Of a DNA stretch of 64,000 nucleotides, positions 10,283 to 20,354 are shown piece by piece. A program made the translations under genes and the position numbers. Every line of letters starts with the position of its first letter. The stretch's first letter is position 1. A model generated the notes under the pieces. That model worked only from the letters and a program-made list of their open reading frames with translations. It had not been told where the DNA came from and ran no database searches. Source of the stretch: Superficieibacter sp. 1612_C1 (GTDB lineage Bacteria > Pseudomonadota > Gammaproteobacteria > Enterobacterales > Enterobacteriaceae). The DNA is taken from assembly GCF_015234305.1 (NCBI RefSeq), contig NZ_JADGMI010000001.1, positions 682,001-746,000 of the forward strand, read 5' to 3'.

Positions 10283-11025
10283 GCTTCGTGGTTATTATTC
10301 CGGCGCGTTACGCCTCGACCCGTCTGCCGGGTAAACCTCTCCAGGATATCAACGGCAAACCAATGATCCTGCACGTGCTGGATCGCGCACGCGAATCCGG
10401 CGCGGCGCGGATTATCGTGGCGACCGATCACCCAGACGTGGCCAGCGCCGTAGAAGCGGCCGGGGGCGAAGTCTGCATGACGCGTGCCGATCATCAGTCC
10501 GGCACCGAAAGGCTGGCGGAAGTGGTGGAGAAGTGCGCTTTCAGCGATGACACCATTATCGTCAATATTCAGGGTGACGAGCCGATGATCCCTTCGGCGA
10601 TTGTGCGTCAGGTGGCAGAAAATATTGCCGCGTGTGAGGCGGGCATGGCGACGCTGGCGGTGCCGATCCACAATGCCGAAGAGGCTTTCAACCCGAACGC
10701 GGTTAAAGTGGTGATGAATGAACAGGGCTATGCCCTCTATTTTTCTCGCGCCACTATTCCCTGGGATCGCGATCGTTTTGCTCACTCGCGCGAGGCCATT
10801 GGCGATACGCTGCTGCGCCATATTGGCATTTATGCCTACCGTGCCGGTTTTATCCGCCGCTATGTTAGTTGGGCACCCAGCCCGCTTGAGCAAATCGAAA
10901 TGCTGGAGCAGCTTCGCGTGCTGTGGTACGGCGAAAAAATCCATGTTGCTGTTGCCCAACAAGTACCTGGCACCGGTGTGGATACGCCAGAAGATCTGGA
11001 ACGCGTGCGTGCAGAAATGCGCTGA
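10279..11025 (+). CDS. kdsB: 3-deoxy-manno-octulosonate cytidylyltransferase
   Basis: Activates Kdo with CTP to CMP-Kdo, the sugar donor used by WaaA to build the LPS inner core; cytosolic. The nucleotidyltransferase signature '[15 protein letters not shown]' is at residues 7-21, and the metal/CTP-binding 'NIQGDEPM' at about 95-102. The length of 248 equals E. coli. Overlaps ycaR by ATGA. A stable hairpin lies directly after the stop and probably ends the lpxK-ycaQ-ycaR-kdsB run. Confidence 0.98.
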   Translation: MSFVVIIPARYASTRLPGKPLQDINGKPMILHVLDRARESGAARIIVATDHPDVASAVEAAGGEVCMTRADHQSGTERLAEVVEKCAFSDDTIIVNIQGDEPMIPSAIVRQVAENIAACEAGMATLAVPIHNAEEAFNPNAVKVVMNEQGYALYFSRATIPWDRDRFAHSREAIGDTLLRHIGIYAYRAGFIRRYVSWAPSPLEQIEMLEQLRVLWYGEKIHVAVAQQVPGTGVDTPEDLERVRAEMR

Positions 11026-11031
11026 TCCCCG

Positions 11032-11067
11032 TCTCCCTTCCAGCCGGAAGGGAGAATAATTTTCGTT
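11032..11067 (+). terminator. Terminator after kdsB
   Basis: A 10-bp perfect stem (TCTCCCTTCC/GGAAGGGAGA) with a 4-nt loop is followed by a T-rich stretch (ATAATTTTCGTTATTTTT). The T-run is interrupted but adequate. Confidence 0.75.
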
Positions 11068-11166
11068 ATTTTTCAACTTTTCTGTAGCACCTTTGATCTT
11101 ACCCGGTGACATCCTGCCTTCAGGCGCTCATTATGAAATCAGTAACATTCATAAGGGTTATCCGTG

Positions 11167-12060
11167 ATGGAACAATTGCGTGCCGAATTAAGCCACCTGT
11201 TAGGTGAAAAACTCAGTCGGCTGGAATGCGTCAATGAGAAAGCCGACTCTTCGCTGTGGTCGTTATACGATTCGCAGGGCAACCCTATGCCGTTGATGGC
11301 GAAAAGCTTCACCACGCCGGGCCTTGCCAGACAGCTTGCCTGGAAGGTATCCATGCTGGCGCGTAGCGGCACGGTAAGAATGCCCGTGGTCTATGGGGTA
11401 CTTACCCATGAAGAGCATCCGGGGCCGGATGTCTTACTGATTGAACGGTTACGTGGCGTGCCGGTGGAAGCGCCCGCGCGTACCCCCCAGCGCTGGGAGC
11501 AACTGAAAGATCAAATCGTCGAGGGTCTGCTGGCGTGGCATCGTCAGGATAGCCGTGGCTGCGTAGGGATGGTGGATAATACCCAGGAAAACCTGTGGCC
11601 GCAGTGGTATCGCCAGCGGGTCGAAATGCTCTGGAGCACGCTCAATCTTTATAATAATACCGGGTTAACCATGCAGGATAAGCGGCTGCTGTTTCGCGCC
11701 CGCGAATGCCTGCCGTCGCTGTTTGAAGGCTTTAACGACAACTGCGTGCTGGTACACGGTAATCTGACGTTGATGAGCATGCTTAAAGATGCGCGTACCG
11801 ATCAACTGCTGGCGATGGTCGGGCCGGGCATCATGCTGTGGGCTCCGCGAGAGTATGAGCTGTTTCGCCTGGCGGATAACCGGCTGGCAGAAGATCTGCT
11901 GTGGCATTACCTGCAACGTGCGCCGGTAGCGGAAGCCTTTCTCTGGCGGCGCTGGCTCTATCTGTTGTGGGATGAAGTGGCGCAGCTGGTGAATACCGGA
12001 CGCTTTGACCGCGCCCGGTTCGATCTGGCGGCAAAATCACTCGTGCCCTGGCTCACCTGA
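11167..12060 (+). CDS. ycbJ: YcbJ, phosphotransferase-fold protein of unknown function
   Basis: A 297-residue protein conserved in enterobacteria, with no proven function. It has the look of an aminoglycoside-phosphotransferase/fructosamine-kinase fold: 'LMAKSF' (about 43-48) as a beta-3-Lys-like element, 'DVLLIERLRG' hinge (about 88-97), and 'VLVHGNLTLMSML' where active kinases have HGDxxxxN. The catalytic Asp is thus replaced by Asn, and the following DFE-like motif is absent ('VGPGIMLW'). This argues for a pseudokinase. ATG at 11167 is preferred to the GTG at 11164. The last 24 bases overlap the convergent elyC gene. Confidence 0.88.
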   Translation: MEQLRAELSHLLGEKLSRLECVNEKADSSLWSLYDSQGNPMPLMAKSFTTPGLARQLAWKVSMLARSGTVRMPVVYGVLTHEEHPGPDVLLIERLRGVPVEAPARTPQRWEQLKDQIVEGLLAWHRQDSRGCVGMVDNTQENLWPQWYRQRVEMLWSTLNLYNNTGLTMQDKRLLFRARECLPSLFEGFNDNCVLVHGNLTLMSMLKDARTDQLLAMVGPGIMLWAPREYELFRLADNRLAEDLLWHYLQRAPVAEAFLWRRWLYLLWDEVAQLVNTGRFDRARFDLAAKSLVPWLT

Positions 12061-12816
12061 CGCGCCTTTTAACCATTGCCAGACACGGCCCAGGGTTTCA
12101 TACGCGACGCGGTCGCTGTGGCCCAGCCACACCGGGGAAGGGATCGCCCGCTCCCAGGGATTAAGCGGTGAATCAATCGCCAGCTGATTCGCGGGGGCGG
12201 GAAGCGGATGCAGACCGACGTGCTCAAAGAAAATCATCGCGCGCGGCAGATGCGAGGCGGACGTTACCAGCAGGAAAGGCGCATCACCGATGGCCTTTTT
12301 AACCGCAGCGGCTTCTTCTTCCGTATCTTTCGGTTGGTCGAGGGTAATAATGTCGCTGCGCGGTACGCCAAGGCTTTCGGCGACTCTGGCCCCAACCTCA
12401 GCGGTACTGACATTATTACTCACCGCGACGCCCCCGGTAAAAATCAGCTTTGATCCCTGATTCGCACGCCATAACCGTATTCCCTCATTCAGCCGCGGCA
12501 AACTATTGTTAATCAGATTTGAACTCGGGGCCCACTGCGGATTCCACGTATACCCGCCACCCAATACCACCACGTACTGAGCCTGCTCGCGGCCGTGCCA
12601 GGTGGCGTATTTATTTTCAATCGGACGGAGTAAACTGTCTGCTACGGGTTGCAGACTCAGCAGCAGGAGCACCAGCCAGCCGAGGGTAATAAATGATTTG
12701 CCGGTTTTTTGAAAACGACTGAACCAGACCAGCAGCACGCCGCAGCCAATCAATAAAAGTAACAGAGGCAGGGGCAGCATCATCCCGCCGATGAACTTTT
12801 TTAGCGTAAAAAGCAT
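12037..12816 (-). CDS. elyC: Envelope biogenesis factor ElyC (DUF218)
   Basis: Inner-membrane protein required for peptidoglycan assembly at low temperature in E. coli, where mutants lyse. It has been linked to undecaprenyl-phosphate metabolism. Two N-terminal transmembrane helices (about residues 8-30 and 38-58) precede the DUF218 domain, with 'VVLGGGYTWNPQW' (about 83-95), 'LIFTGG' and 'LVTSASHLPRA' motifs. Length 259 equals E. coli. It is convergent with ycbJ, whose 3' end it overlaps by 24 bp, and divergent from cmoM. Confidence 0.94.
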   Translation of the reverse strand: MLFTLKKFIGGMMLPLPLLLLLIGCGVLLVWFSRFQKTGKSFITLGWLVLLLLSLQPVADSLLRPIENKYATWHGREQAQYVVVLGGGYTWNPQWAPSSNLINNSLPRLNEGIRLWRANQGSKLIFTGGVAVSNNVSTAEVGARVAESLGVPRSDIITLDQPKDTEEEAAAVKKAIGDAPFLLVTSASHLPRAMIFFEHVGLHPLPAPANQLAIDSPLNPWERAIPSPVWLGHSDRVAYETLGRVWQWLKGASGEPGHE

Positions 12817-12937
12817 CCTTCGTGGCTCCTTTTTTAACCATACAACCTTGCTTTGTCCGGGATATTACACCAGATTGCTTCATTCTCTGCCCGGCTGTGA
12901 CAAAATAGCGCCTTTGACAGGATCGCGGAGTGAAGTT

Positions 12938-13732
12938 ATGCAGGATCGCAATTTCGATGACATTGCGGAAAAGTTTGCCCGCAATATTTATGGCACCACC
13001 AAGGGCCAACTGCGTCAGGCGATCCTGTGGCAGGATCTCGATAGTCTGCTCGCATCATATGGCGACCGTCCGCTGCGCATCCTTGATGCGGGCGGCGGGG
13101 AGGGGCAGACGGCGATTAAAATGGCGGAACGTGGGCATCACGTAACGTTATGCGATCTTTCCGCTGAGATGATCGCGCGTGCGAAACTGGCGGCGGCGGA
13201 TAAAGGTGTGAGCGACAACATGCATTTTGTACAATGCCCCGCTCAGGAGATCGCTCAGCATTTGGAATCGCCGGTTGATCTGATATTGTTTCACGCGGTG
13301 CTTGAGTGGATCGCCGAACCGCAGCGCATGTTGCAAACGTTATGGTCGGTGTTACGTCCCGGCGGTGCGCTGTCGCTGATGTTCTATAACGCCAACGGTT
13401 TTTTGATGCACAATATGGTGGCCGGGAATTTTGACTACGTGCAGGCGGGAATGCCGAAAAAGAAAAAGCGAACCCTCTCGCCGGACTATCCGCGCGATCC
13501 GCAGCAGGTCTACGGCTGGCTGGAAGAAGCAGGGTGGCAGATTACCGGGAAAACCGGCGTACGGGTATTTCATGATTATTTGCGCGAAAAACATCAGCAG
13601 CATGATTGCTACGCCGCGCTGCTGGCATTAGAAACGCGCTATTGCCGTCAGGAACCCTATATTAGCCTGGGCCGTTACATTCACGTCACTGCGCGTAAAC
13701 CGCAGGAAGATGCAAGGATAACCGATGAGTGA
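12938..13732 (+). CDS. cmoM: tRNA 5-carboxymethoxyuridine methyltransferase CmoM
   Basis: SAM-dependent enzyme that methylates cmo5U34 to mcmo5U in certain tRNAs; formerly SmtA. Class I motif '[11 protein letters not shown]' (about residues 48-58), acidic 'LCDLSAEM' (about 72-79) and '[11 protein letters not shown]' (about 115-125) are visible. Start at 12938 ([13 protein letters not shown]) has GGAG 9-12 bp upstream; upstream in-frame codons are unlike homologues. Length is 264 against 261. The gene ends with an 8-bp overlap into mukF, the first of three overlaps through mukB, so it belongs to the muk operon as in E. coli. Confidence 0.96.
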   Translation: MQDRNFDDIAEKFARNIYGTTKGQLRQAILWQDLDSLLASYGDRPLRILDAGGGEGQTAIKMAERGHHVTLCDLSAEMIARAKLAAADKGVSDNMHFVQCPAQEIAQHLESPVDLILFHAVLEWIAEPQRMLQTLWSVLRPGGALSLMFYNANGFLMHNMVAGNFDYVQAGMPKKKKRTLSPDYPRDPQQVYGWLEEAGWQITGKTGVRVFHDYLREKHQQHDCYAALLALETRYCRQEPYISLGRYIHVTARKPQEDARITDE

Positions 13733-15047
13733 ATTTTCCCAGACAGTCCCCGAACTGGTTGCCTGGGCCAGAAAAAATGATTTCTCCATTCAGTTGCCGG
13801 TCGACAGGCTCTCATTTTTGCTGGCTGTCGCCACGTTAAACAGCGAACGGCTGGAGGGCGAAATGACGGAGGGCGTTCTTATCGACGCTTTCCGTCACGT
13901 CAGCGATGCGTTTGAGCAAACCAGCGAAACCATTGGCGTGCGCGCGAATAACGCCATCAATGATATGGTGCGTCAACGTCTGCTGAACCGCTTTACCAGT
14001 GAACAAGCGGAAGGCAACGCCATTTACCGCCTGACGCCGCTGGGAATTGGCATCACCGACTACTATATTCGCCAGCGTGAATTTTCCACCCTGCGGCTGT
14101 CCATGCAGCTATCGATTGTGGCCGGCGAATTAAAACGCGCCGCCGATGCCGCCGTCGAAGGGGGAGATGAGTTCCACTGGCACCGCAACGTTTATGCCCC
14201 ACTGAAATATTCGGTGGCGGAGATTTTTGACAGCATCGATCTCACCCAGCGTTTGATGGATGAACAGCAACAGTCGGTCAAAGACGACATCGCCCAACTG
14301 CTGAACAAAGACTGGCGGGCAGCGATCTCCAGCTGCGAACTGTTGCTCTCTGAAACCTCCGGTACGCTGCGTGAGTTGCAGGATACACTGGATGCGGCAG
14401 GCGATAAGCTTCAGGCTAACCTGCTGCTCATTCAGGATGCCATTCTGCCTCGTGACGATCTGAATTTTGTCGATCGGCTGGTGTTCGATCTGCAAAGTAA
14501 GCTGGACCGCATCGTCAGCTGGGGACAACAGGCGATTGACCTGTGGATCGGTTACGACCGTCACGTGCATAAATTTATCCGTACCGCGATTGATATGGAT
14601 AAAAACCGCGTCTTTGCCCAGCGGCTGCGTCAGTCGGTGCAAACCTATCTGGATGCCCCCTGGGCGCTGACCTACGCCAGCGCCGACCGTCTGCTCGATA
14701 TGCGTGACGAAGAGATGACGCTGCGTGATGAAGAGGTCACCGGTGAGCTTCCGGCAGATCTTGAGTTTGAAGAGTTTAACGAGATCCGCGAGCAGCTTGC
14801 CGCCATGATTGAACAGCAGCTGGAAGTCTATAAATCCAGAAACCTGCCGTTGGATCTTGGCCTGGTTGCGCGCGAGTATCTGGCGCAGTATCCGCGCGCG
14901 CGCCATTTTGACGTGGCGCGTATTGTTGTGGACCAGGCCGTGCGCCTGGGCGTTGCACAAGCAGATTTCAGTGGGCTGCAAGCACAATGGCAGCCAATTA
15001 ATGATTACGGAGCCAAGGTACAGGCGCATGTCATTGACAAATATTGA
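13725..15047 (+). CDS. mukF: Chromosome condensin kleisin MukF
   Basis: Kleisin subunit of the MukBEF SMC complex that organises and segregates the chromosome. It has an N-terminal winged-helix dimerisation domain (about 1-120), a central helical bundle, and a C-terminal winged helix that contacts the MukB head, with acidic linkers. Length 440 equals E. coli. The start overlaps cmoM by 8 bp, and the 3' end overlaps mukE by 20 bp, which fits translational coupling to maintain complex stoichiometry. Confidence 0.98.
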   Translation: MSEFSQTVPELVAWARKNDFSIQLPVDRLSFLLAVATLNSERLEGEMTEGVLIDAFRHVSDAFEQTSETIGVRANNAINDMVRQRLLNRFTSEQAEGNAIYRLTPLGIGITDYYIRQREFSTLRLSMQLSIVAGELKRAADAAVEGGDEFHWHRNVYAPLKYSVAEIFDSIDLTQRLMDEQQQSVKDDIAQLLNKDWRAAISSCELLLSETSGTLRELQDTLDAAGDKLQANLLLIQDAILPRDDLNFVDRLVFDLQSKLDRIVSWGQQAIDLWIGYDRHVHKFIRTAIDMDKNRVFAQRLRQSVQTYLDAPWALTYASADRLLDMRDEEMTLRDEEVTGELPADLEFEEFNEIREQLAAMIEQQLEVYKSRNLPLDLGLVAREYLAQYPRARHFDVARIVVDQAVRLGVAQADFSGLQAQWQPINDYGAKVQAHVIDKY

Positions 15048-15732
15048 ACAAATGATGCCAGTTAAAATGGCACAGGCTCTGGCCAACCCGCTTTTTCCGG
15101 CGCTGGATAGCGCGCTACGTTCGGGTCGCCATATTGGTCTTGACGAGCTGGATAACCATGCCTTCCTGATGGATTTCCAGGAGTATCTGGAAGAGTTTTA
15201 CGCCCGCTATAACGTAGAGCTGATCCGCGCGCCGGAAGGATTCTTCTACCTGCGTCCGCGTTCTACTACGCTTATCCCGCGTTCGGTCCTTTCCGAACTG
15301 GATATGTTGGTGGGTAAAATCCTCTGTTACCTCTATCTCAGCCCGGAACGGCTGGCTAACGAAGGCATTTTCACCCAGCAGGAGCTGTACGATGAACTGC
15401 TCACCCTGGCAGAAGAGAGCAAGCTGCTGAAGCTGGTCAACAACCGTTCTACCGGTTCTGACGTTGACCGACAAAAACTTCAGGAAAAAGTGCGCTCGTC
15501 GCTTAACCGCCTGCGCCGTCTGGGAATGGTGTGGTTTATGGGTCATGACAGCAGCAAGTTTCGCATTACGGAATCCGTTTTCCGCTTTGGTGCCGACGTG
15601 CGCAGCGGCGACGACCCGCGCGAAGCCCAATTGCGAATGATTCGTGACGGTGAAGCGATGCCGATTGAAAATCATTTGCAGCTGAATGATGAAGCCGAAG
15701 AAAGTCAGTCTGATAGCGGAGAGGAAGAATAA
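15028..15732 (+). CDS. mukE: Chromosome condensin accessory subunit MukE
   Basis: KITE subunit that dimerises and binds MukF in the MukBEF condensin. Mostly tandem winged helices; the stretch '[23 protein letters not shown]' region and a C-terminal acidic tail ending GEEE match the family. Start at 15028 gives 234 residues as in E. coli; a second Met at 15052 would give the shorter form sometimes annotated. Its stop codon TAA shares one base with the mukB ATG. Confidence 0.97.
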   Translation: MSLTNIEQMMPVKMAQALANPLFPALDSALRSGRHIGLDELDNHAFLMDFQEYLEEFYARYNVELIRAPEGFFYLRPRSTTLIPRSVLSELDMLVGKILCYLYLSPERLANEGIFTQQELYDELLTLAEESKLLKLVNNRSTGSDVDRQKLQEKVRSSLNRLRRLGMVWFMGHDSSKFRITESVFRFGADVRSGDDPREAQLRMIRDGEAMPIENHLQLNDEAEESQSDSGEEE

Positions 15733-18700
15733 TGTTAGAACGCGGTAAGTTTCGTTCGCTAACGCTGATTAACTGGAACGGCTTTTTTGCCCGTACTTTT
15801 GACCTTGATGAACTGGTCACCACCTTATCCGGGGGTAACGGGGCCGGTAAATCCACAACCATGGCGGCTTTCGTCACGGCGCTGATCCCGGATCTTACGC
15901 TGCTGCATTTCCGTAACACCACCGAAGCCGGGGCCACCAGCGGTTCCCGCGATAAAGGTCTGCACGGTAAACTGAAGGCCGGGGTATGTTACTCGGTGCT
16001 GGATGTGATCAACTCCCGTCATCAGCGGGTGCTGGTGGGTGTCCGATTACAGCAGGTTGCCGGACGCGATCGCAAAGTCGATATCAAACCTTTTGCCATT
16101 CAGGGCCTGCCGATGTCAGTCGGGCCGACCGAACTGTTGACCGAGGCATTAAACGAGCGTCAGGCGCGGGTGTTAACGCTTCCGGAGCTGAAAGAGAAAC
16201 TTGAAGCGACGGAAGGCGTGCAGTTCAAGCAGTTTAACTCCATTACCGACTATCACTCGCTGATGTTTGATCTGGGCGTGGTGGCGCGTCGTCTGCGCTC
16301 GGCCTCAGACCGCAGTAAATACTATCGTCTGATTGAAGCCTCGCTGTATGGCGGTATCTCCAGCGCAATCACCCGCTCCCTGCGCGACTATCTGCTGCCA
16401 GAAAATAGCGGCGTGCGTAAAGCCTTCCAGGATATGGAAGCCGCGCTGCGCGAAAACCGGATGACGCTGGAAGCCATTCGCGTAACGCAGTCGGATCGCG
16501 ATCTGTTCAAGCACTTAATTTCCGAAGCAACAGACTATGTGGCAGCGGACTATATGCGTCACGCCAACGAGCGCCGGGTCCATCTCGACAAGGCGCTGGA
16601 GTTCCGCCGTGAACTATTTACGTCGCGTAAGAAACTGGCGGCGGAGCAGTACAAACACGTCGAGATGGCGCGTGAGTTGCAGGAGCACAACGGTGCAGAA
16701 GGCGATCTGGAAGCCGATTACCAGGCGGCCAGCGATCATCTGAATCTGGTACAAACCGCGCTGCGCCAGCAGGAAAAAATTGAACGTTACGAGTCGGACC
16801 TGGAAGAGTTGCAAATCCGTCTCGAAGAGCAGAATGAGGTGGTCGCCGAAGCGGTCGACCGCCAGGAAGATAACGAAGCGCGGGCGGAAGCCGCTGAACT
16901 GGAAGTGGATGAGCTGAAAAACCAGCTTGCCGACTACCAGCAGGCGCTGGACGTGCAGCAAACCCGCGCCATTCAGTACAACCAGGCGTTACAGGCCCTC
17001 CAGCGCGCGCGCGAACTGTGCCATCTGCCGGACCTGACGGCGGAGAGCGCGGACGAGTGGCTGGAAACCTTCCAGGCGAAAGAGCAGGAGGCCACCGAGC
17101 GCCTGCTGTCGCTGGAACAGAAGATGAACGTGGCACAAAGTGCGCACAAGCAATTTGAGCAGGCGTTTCAACTGGTGGAAGCCATCAACGGCCCGCTGGC
17201 CCGTGATGAAGCCTGGGATATTGCCCGTGAATTACTGCGTGACGGCGTCAATCAGCGCCATCTGGCTGAGCAGGCACAACCGCTGCGTAGCCGCCTGAGC
17301 GAGCTGGAGCAGCGGCTGCGCGAGCAGCAGGATGCGGAGCGCCTGTTAACCGAATTCAACAAGCGCCAGGGTAAGCGTTACGATATCGAGGAACTTGAGG
17401 AACTGCATCAGGAGCTAGAAGCGCGTATTGCCAGCCTTTCCGATAGCGTCTCAAACGCCCACGAAAAACGCATGAACCTGCGTCAGGAGCTGGAGCAAAC
17501 GCAGACGCGCATTCAGGCGCTGCAAAAGCGTGCCCCGGTCTGGCTGGCTGCGCAAAGCAGCCTGAACCAGCTTGCCGATCAGTGCGGCGAAACCTTCGAA
17601 ACCAGCCAGGACGTAACGGAATATCTGCAACAACTGCTGGAGCGTGAGCGCGAGTCTATCGTTTTACGTGATGAAGTTGGCGCACGCAAAAATGCCGTTG
17701 ATGAAGAGATTGAGCGTCTCAGTCAGCCGGGCGGGTCGGAAGATCAGCGTCTTAACGCGCTGGCCGAGCGGTTTGGCGGCGTACTCCTGTCTGAAATTTA
17801 TGATGACGTCAGCCTCGAAGATGCGCCGTACTTCTCCGCGCTGTACGGGCCGTCACGTCATGCGATTGTGGTGCCGGATCTGTCGCTGCTGACCGAACAG
17901 CTCGAAGGGCTGGAGGATTGCCCGGAAGATCTGTACCTGATCGAGGGCGATCCGCAGTCCTTTGACGATAGCGTATTCGCCGTCGATGAACTGGAAAAAG
18001 CGGTGGTGGTGAAAATCGCCGACCGCCAGTGGCGTTACTCCCGCTTCCCTGAACTGCCGCTGTTTGGTCGCGCCGCGCGCGAAAGTCGTATTGAAAGCCT
18101 GCACGCCGAGCGTGAAACGCTTTCCGAACGCTTTGCCACGCTGTCCTTCGACGTGCAGAAGACCCAGCGTCTGCACCAGGCTTTCAGCCGCTTTATCGGC
18201 AGCCATCTGGCGGTGGCCTTTAAAGACGATCCGGAAGTGGAAATTCGTCAGTTAACCACTCGCCGTGGCGAGCTGGAACGTGGGCTTACCAGCCACGAAA
18301 GTGACAACGAGCAGCAGCGCGCGCAATTTGAACTGGCGAAAGAGGGCGTTTCACAGCTCAACCGTCTTCTGCCGCGCCTGAACCTGCTGGCGGATGAAAC
18401 GCTCGCTGACCGGGTTGATGAAATTCAGGAGCGTCTGGACGAGGCGCAGGAAGCCGTGCGCTTTATTCAGCAACACGGCAATCAGCTGGCAAAACTTGAA
18501 CCGCTGGTCTCCGTTCTGCAAAGCGATCCGGAGCAGTTTGAACAGCTCAAAGAAGATTACGCCTGGTCGCAGCAGACCCAGCGTGAAGCTCGCCAGCAGG
18601 CGTTTGCGCTGACGGAAGTGGTCCAGCGCCGGGCGCACTTTGGCTATTCCGACTCGGCAGAAATGCTCAGCGGCAACAGCGATCTGAATGAAAAATTGCG

Positions 18701-20180
18701 CCAGCGTCTTGAGCAGGCGGAGGCCGAACGTAGCCGCACGCGTGATGCGCTGCGCACGCATGCGGCCCAGCTCAGTCAGTACAATCAGGTGCTGGCGTCG
18801 CTGAAAAGCTCGTACGACACCAAAAAAGAGCTGCTGGGCGACCTGCATAAAGAGTTGCAGGATATCGGCGTACGTGCCGACAGCGGCGCGGAAGAGCGTG
18901 CGCGTAGTCGTCGCGATGAACTGCATAGCCAGTTAAGCAATAACCGTGCACGTCGCAATCAGCTGGAAAAAGCATTGACCTTCTGCGAAGCGGAGATGGA
19001 CAACCTGACCCGCAAACTGCGCGCGCTGGAGCGTGACTACCTCGCCATGCGTGAGCAGGTGGTCACCGCCAAAGCGGGCTGGTGTGCGGTCATGCGGCTG
19101 GTGAAAGATAACGGCGTTGAGCGTCGTCTGCATCGTCGTGAGCTGGCCTATCTTTCTGCTGATGAGCTGCGTTCTATGTCGGATAAGGCGCTGGGTGCGC
19201 TGCGTCTGGCGGTGGCCGATAACGAACATCTGCGCGATGTGCTGCGCATGTCGGAAGATCCGAAACGTCCAGAGCGTAAGATTCAGTTCTTCGTGGCCGT
19301 CTATCAGCATCTGCGCGAGCGTATCCGCCAGGATATCATTCGTACCGACGACCCGGTGGAAGCCATCGAGCAGATGGAAATTGAGCTGAGCCGTCTGACG
19401 GAAGAGCTGACCACCCGCGAGCAGAAACTGGCGATCAGCTCAAAAAGTGCGGCGAACATTATCCGTAAGACCATTCAGCGCGAGCAGAACCGTATCCGGA
19501 TGCTCAACCAGGGGCTGCAAAGCGTCTCCTTTGGTCAGGTCAACAGCGTGCGTCTCAATGTCAACGTCCGCGAAGCCCACGCGACGCTGCTGGATGTGCT
19601 TTCAGAGCAGCACGAGCAGCATCAGGATCTGTTTAACAGCAACCGTCTGACCTTCTCGGAAGCGCTGGCGAAGCTGTATCAGCGTCTGAACCCGCAGATC
19701 GACATGGGCCAGCGCACGCCGCAAACCATCGGTGAGGAACTGCTGGACTACCGCAACTATCTGGAGATGGAAGTGGAAGTTAACCGTGGTTCTGACGGCT
19801 GGTTGCGTGCGGAATCCGGGGCATTGTCGACCGGTGAAGCGATCGGTACCGGGATGTCTATCCTGGTGATGGTGGTGCAGAGCTGGGAAGATGAATCGCG
19901 TCGTCTGCGCGGGAAAGATATTTCGCCGTGCCGTCTGCTGTTCCTCGACGAAGCAGCGCGTCTGGATGCGCGCTCCATTGCCACGCTTTTTGAACTGTGT
20001 GACCGTCTTGAAATGCAGCTCATCATCGCTGCGCCGGAAAACATCAGCCCGGAAAAAGGCACTACCTATAAGCTGGTACGTAAAGTCTTCCAGAACACGG
20101 AACACGTACACGTGGTAGGGCTGCGTGGCTTTGCGCCGCAGTTGCCAGATCCCCTGCCGGGCACCGCAGACGCATCGTAA
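15732..20180 (+). CDS. mukB: Chromosome partition SMC ATPase MukB
   Basis: SMC-type ATPase of enterobacterial condensin: loops DNA, binds topoisomerase IV, and is excluded from the Ter region by MatP. The 1482-residue protein is 4 shorter than E. coli (1486). Walker A '[10 protein letters not shown]' lies at about 33-42. Two long coiled-coil arms (about 290-640 and 870-1110) surround a hinge (about 650-800). The C-terminal head carries the ABC signature '[10 protein letters not shown]' and Walker B '[13 protein letters not shown]'. Starts on the last base of the mukE stop. A strong terminator follows, closing the cmoM-mukFEB operon. Confidence 0.99.
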   Translation: MLERGKFRSLTLINWNGFFARTFDLDELVTTLSGGNGAGKSTTMAAFVTALIPDLTLLHFRNTTEAGATSGSRDKGLHGKLKAGVCYSVLDVINSRHQRVLVGVRLQQVAGRDRKVDIKPFAIQGLPMSVGPTELLTEALNERQARVLTLPELKEKLEATEGVQFKQFNSITDYHSLMFDLGVVARRLRSASDRSKYYRLIEASLYGGISSAITRSLRDYLLPENSGVRKAFQDMEAALRENRMTLEAIRVTQSDRDLFKHLISEATDYVAADYMRHANERRVHLDKALEFRRELFTSRKKLAAEQYKHVEMARELQEHNGAEGDLEADYQAASDHLNLVQTALRQQEKIERYESDLEELQIRLEEQNEVVAEAVDRQEDNEARAEAAELEVDELKNQLADYQQALDVQQTRAIQYNQALQALQRARELCHLPDLTAESADEWLETFQAKEQEATERLLSLEQKMNVAQSAHKQFEQAFQLVEAINGPLARDEAWDIARELLRDGVNQRHLAEQAQPLRSRLSELEQRLREQQDAERLLTEFNKRQGKRYDIEELEELHQELEARIASLSDSVSNAHEKRMNLRQELEQTQTRIQALQKRAPVWLAAQSSLNQLADQCGETFETSQDVTEYLQQLLERERESIVLRDEVGARKNAVDEEIERLSQPGGSEDQRLNALAERFGGVLLSEIYDDVSLEDAPYFSALYGPSRHAIVVPDLSLLTEQLEGLEDCPEDLYLIEGDPQSFDDSVFAVDELEKAVVVKIADRQWRYSRFPELPLFGRAARESRIESLHAERETLSERFATLSFDVQKTQRLHQAFSRFIGSHLAVAFKDDPEVEIRQLTTRRGELERGLTSHESDNEQQRAQFELAKEGVSQLNRLLPRLNLLADETLADRVDEIQERLDEAQEAVRFIQQHGNQLAKLEPLVSVLQSDPEQFEQLKEDYAWSQQTQREARQQAFALTEVVQRRAHFGYSDSAEMLSGNSDLNEKLRQRLEQAEAERSRTRDALRTHAAQLSQYNQVLASLKSSYDTKKELLGDLHKELQDIGVRADSGAEERARSRRDELHSQLSNNRARRNQLEKALTFCEAEMDNLTRKLRALERDYLAMREQVVTAKAGWCAVMRLVKDNGVERRLHRRELAYLSADELRSMSDKALGALRLAVADNEHLRDVLRMSEDPKRPERKIQFFVAVYQHLRERIRQDIIRTDDPVEAIEQMEIELSRLTEELTTREQKLAISSKSAANIIRKTIQREQNRIRMLNQGLQSVSFGQVNSVRLNVNVREAHATLLDVLSEQHEQHQDLFNSNRLTFSEALAKLYQRLNPQIDMGQRTPQTIGEELLDYRNYLEMEVEVNRGSDGWLRAESGALSTGEAIGTGMSILVMVVQSWEDESRRLRGKDISPCRLLFLDEAARLDARSIATLFELCDRLEMQLIIAAPENISPEKGTTYKLVRKVFQNTEHVHVVGLRGFAPQLPDPLPGTADAS

Positions 20181-20197
20181 TAGTCCTAAAAAGGACC

Positions 20198-20227
20198 AAA
20201 AAGGCGGCAGCGATGCCGCCTTTTTTG
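20198..20227 (+). terminator. Terminator of the cmoM-mukFEB operon
   Basis: GGCGGCA/TGCCGCC stem, GCGA tetraloop, A-run before and six T after, 17 bases past the mukB stop. Confidence 0.95.
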
Positions 20228-20260
20228 TATTCAGTATTACCTTAGAACGGTGATAATATC

Positions 20261-20275
20261 TTTAATCTTCTTTAC
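20261..20275 (-). promoter_or_regulatory. CpxR-box-like site upstream of ldtD
   Basis: Read on the minus strand the 15 bases are GTAAA-N5-TTAAA, one mismatch from the CpxR consensus GTAAA-N5-GTAAA. They lie about 80 bp before ldtD. E. coli ldtD is induced by the Cpx envelope stress response, so the site is plausible. Not tested. Confidence 0.45.
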
Positions 20276-20354
20276 ATTAGGGAAGGCAAAACCCGTTTTG
20301 TCTTTATATACTGAAAGTAAGCGGAAATGACATCGTCAAAACAGGGGGCAAGGG

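Noticed and set aside
14130-15086. 318-codon open frame antisense to mukF
   Set aside because: Complete overlap with mukF, which has family length and operon overlaps; the translated sequence shows no domain.
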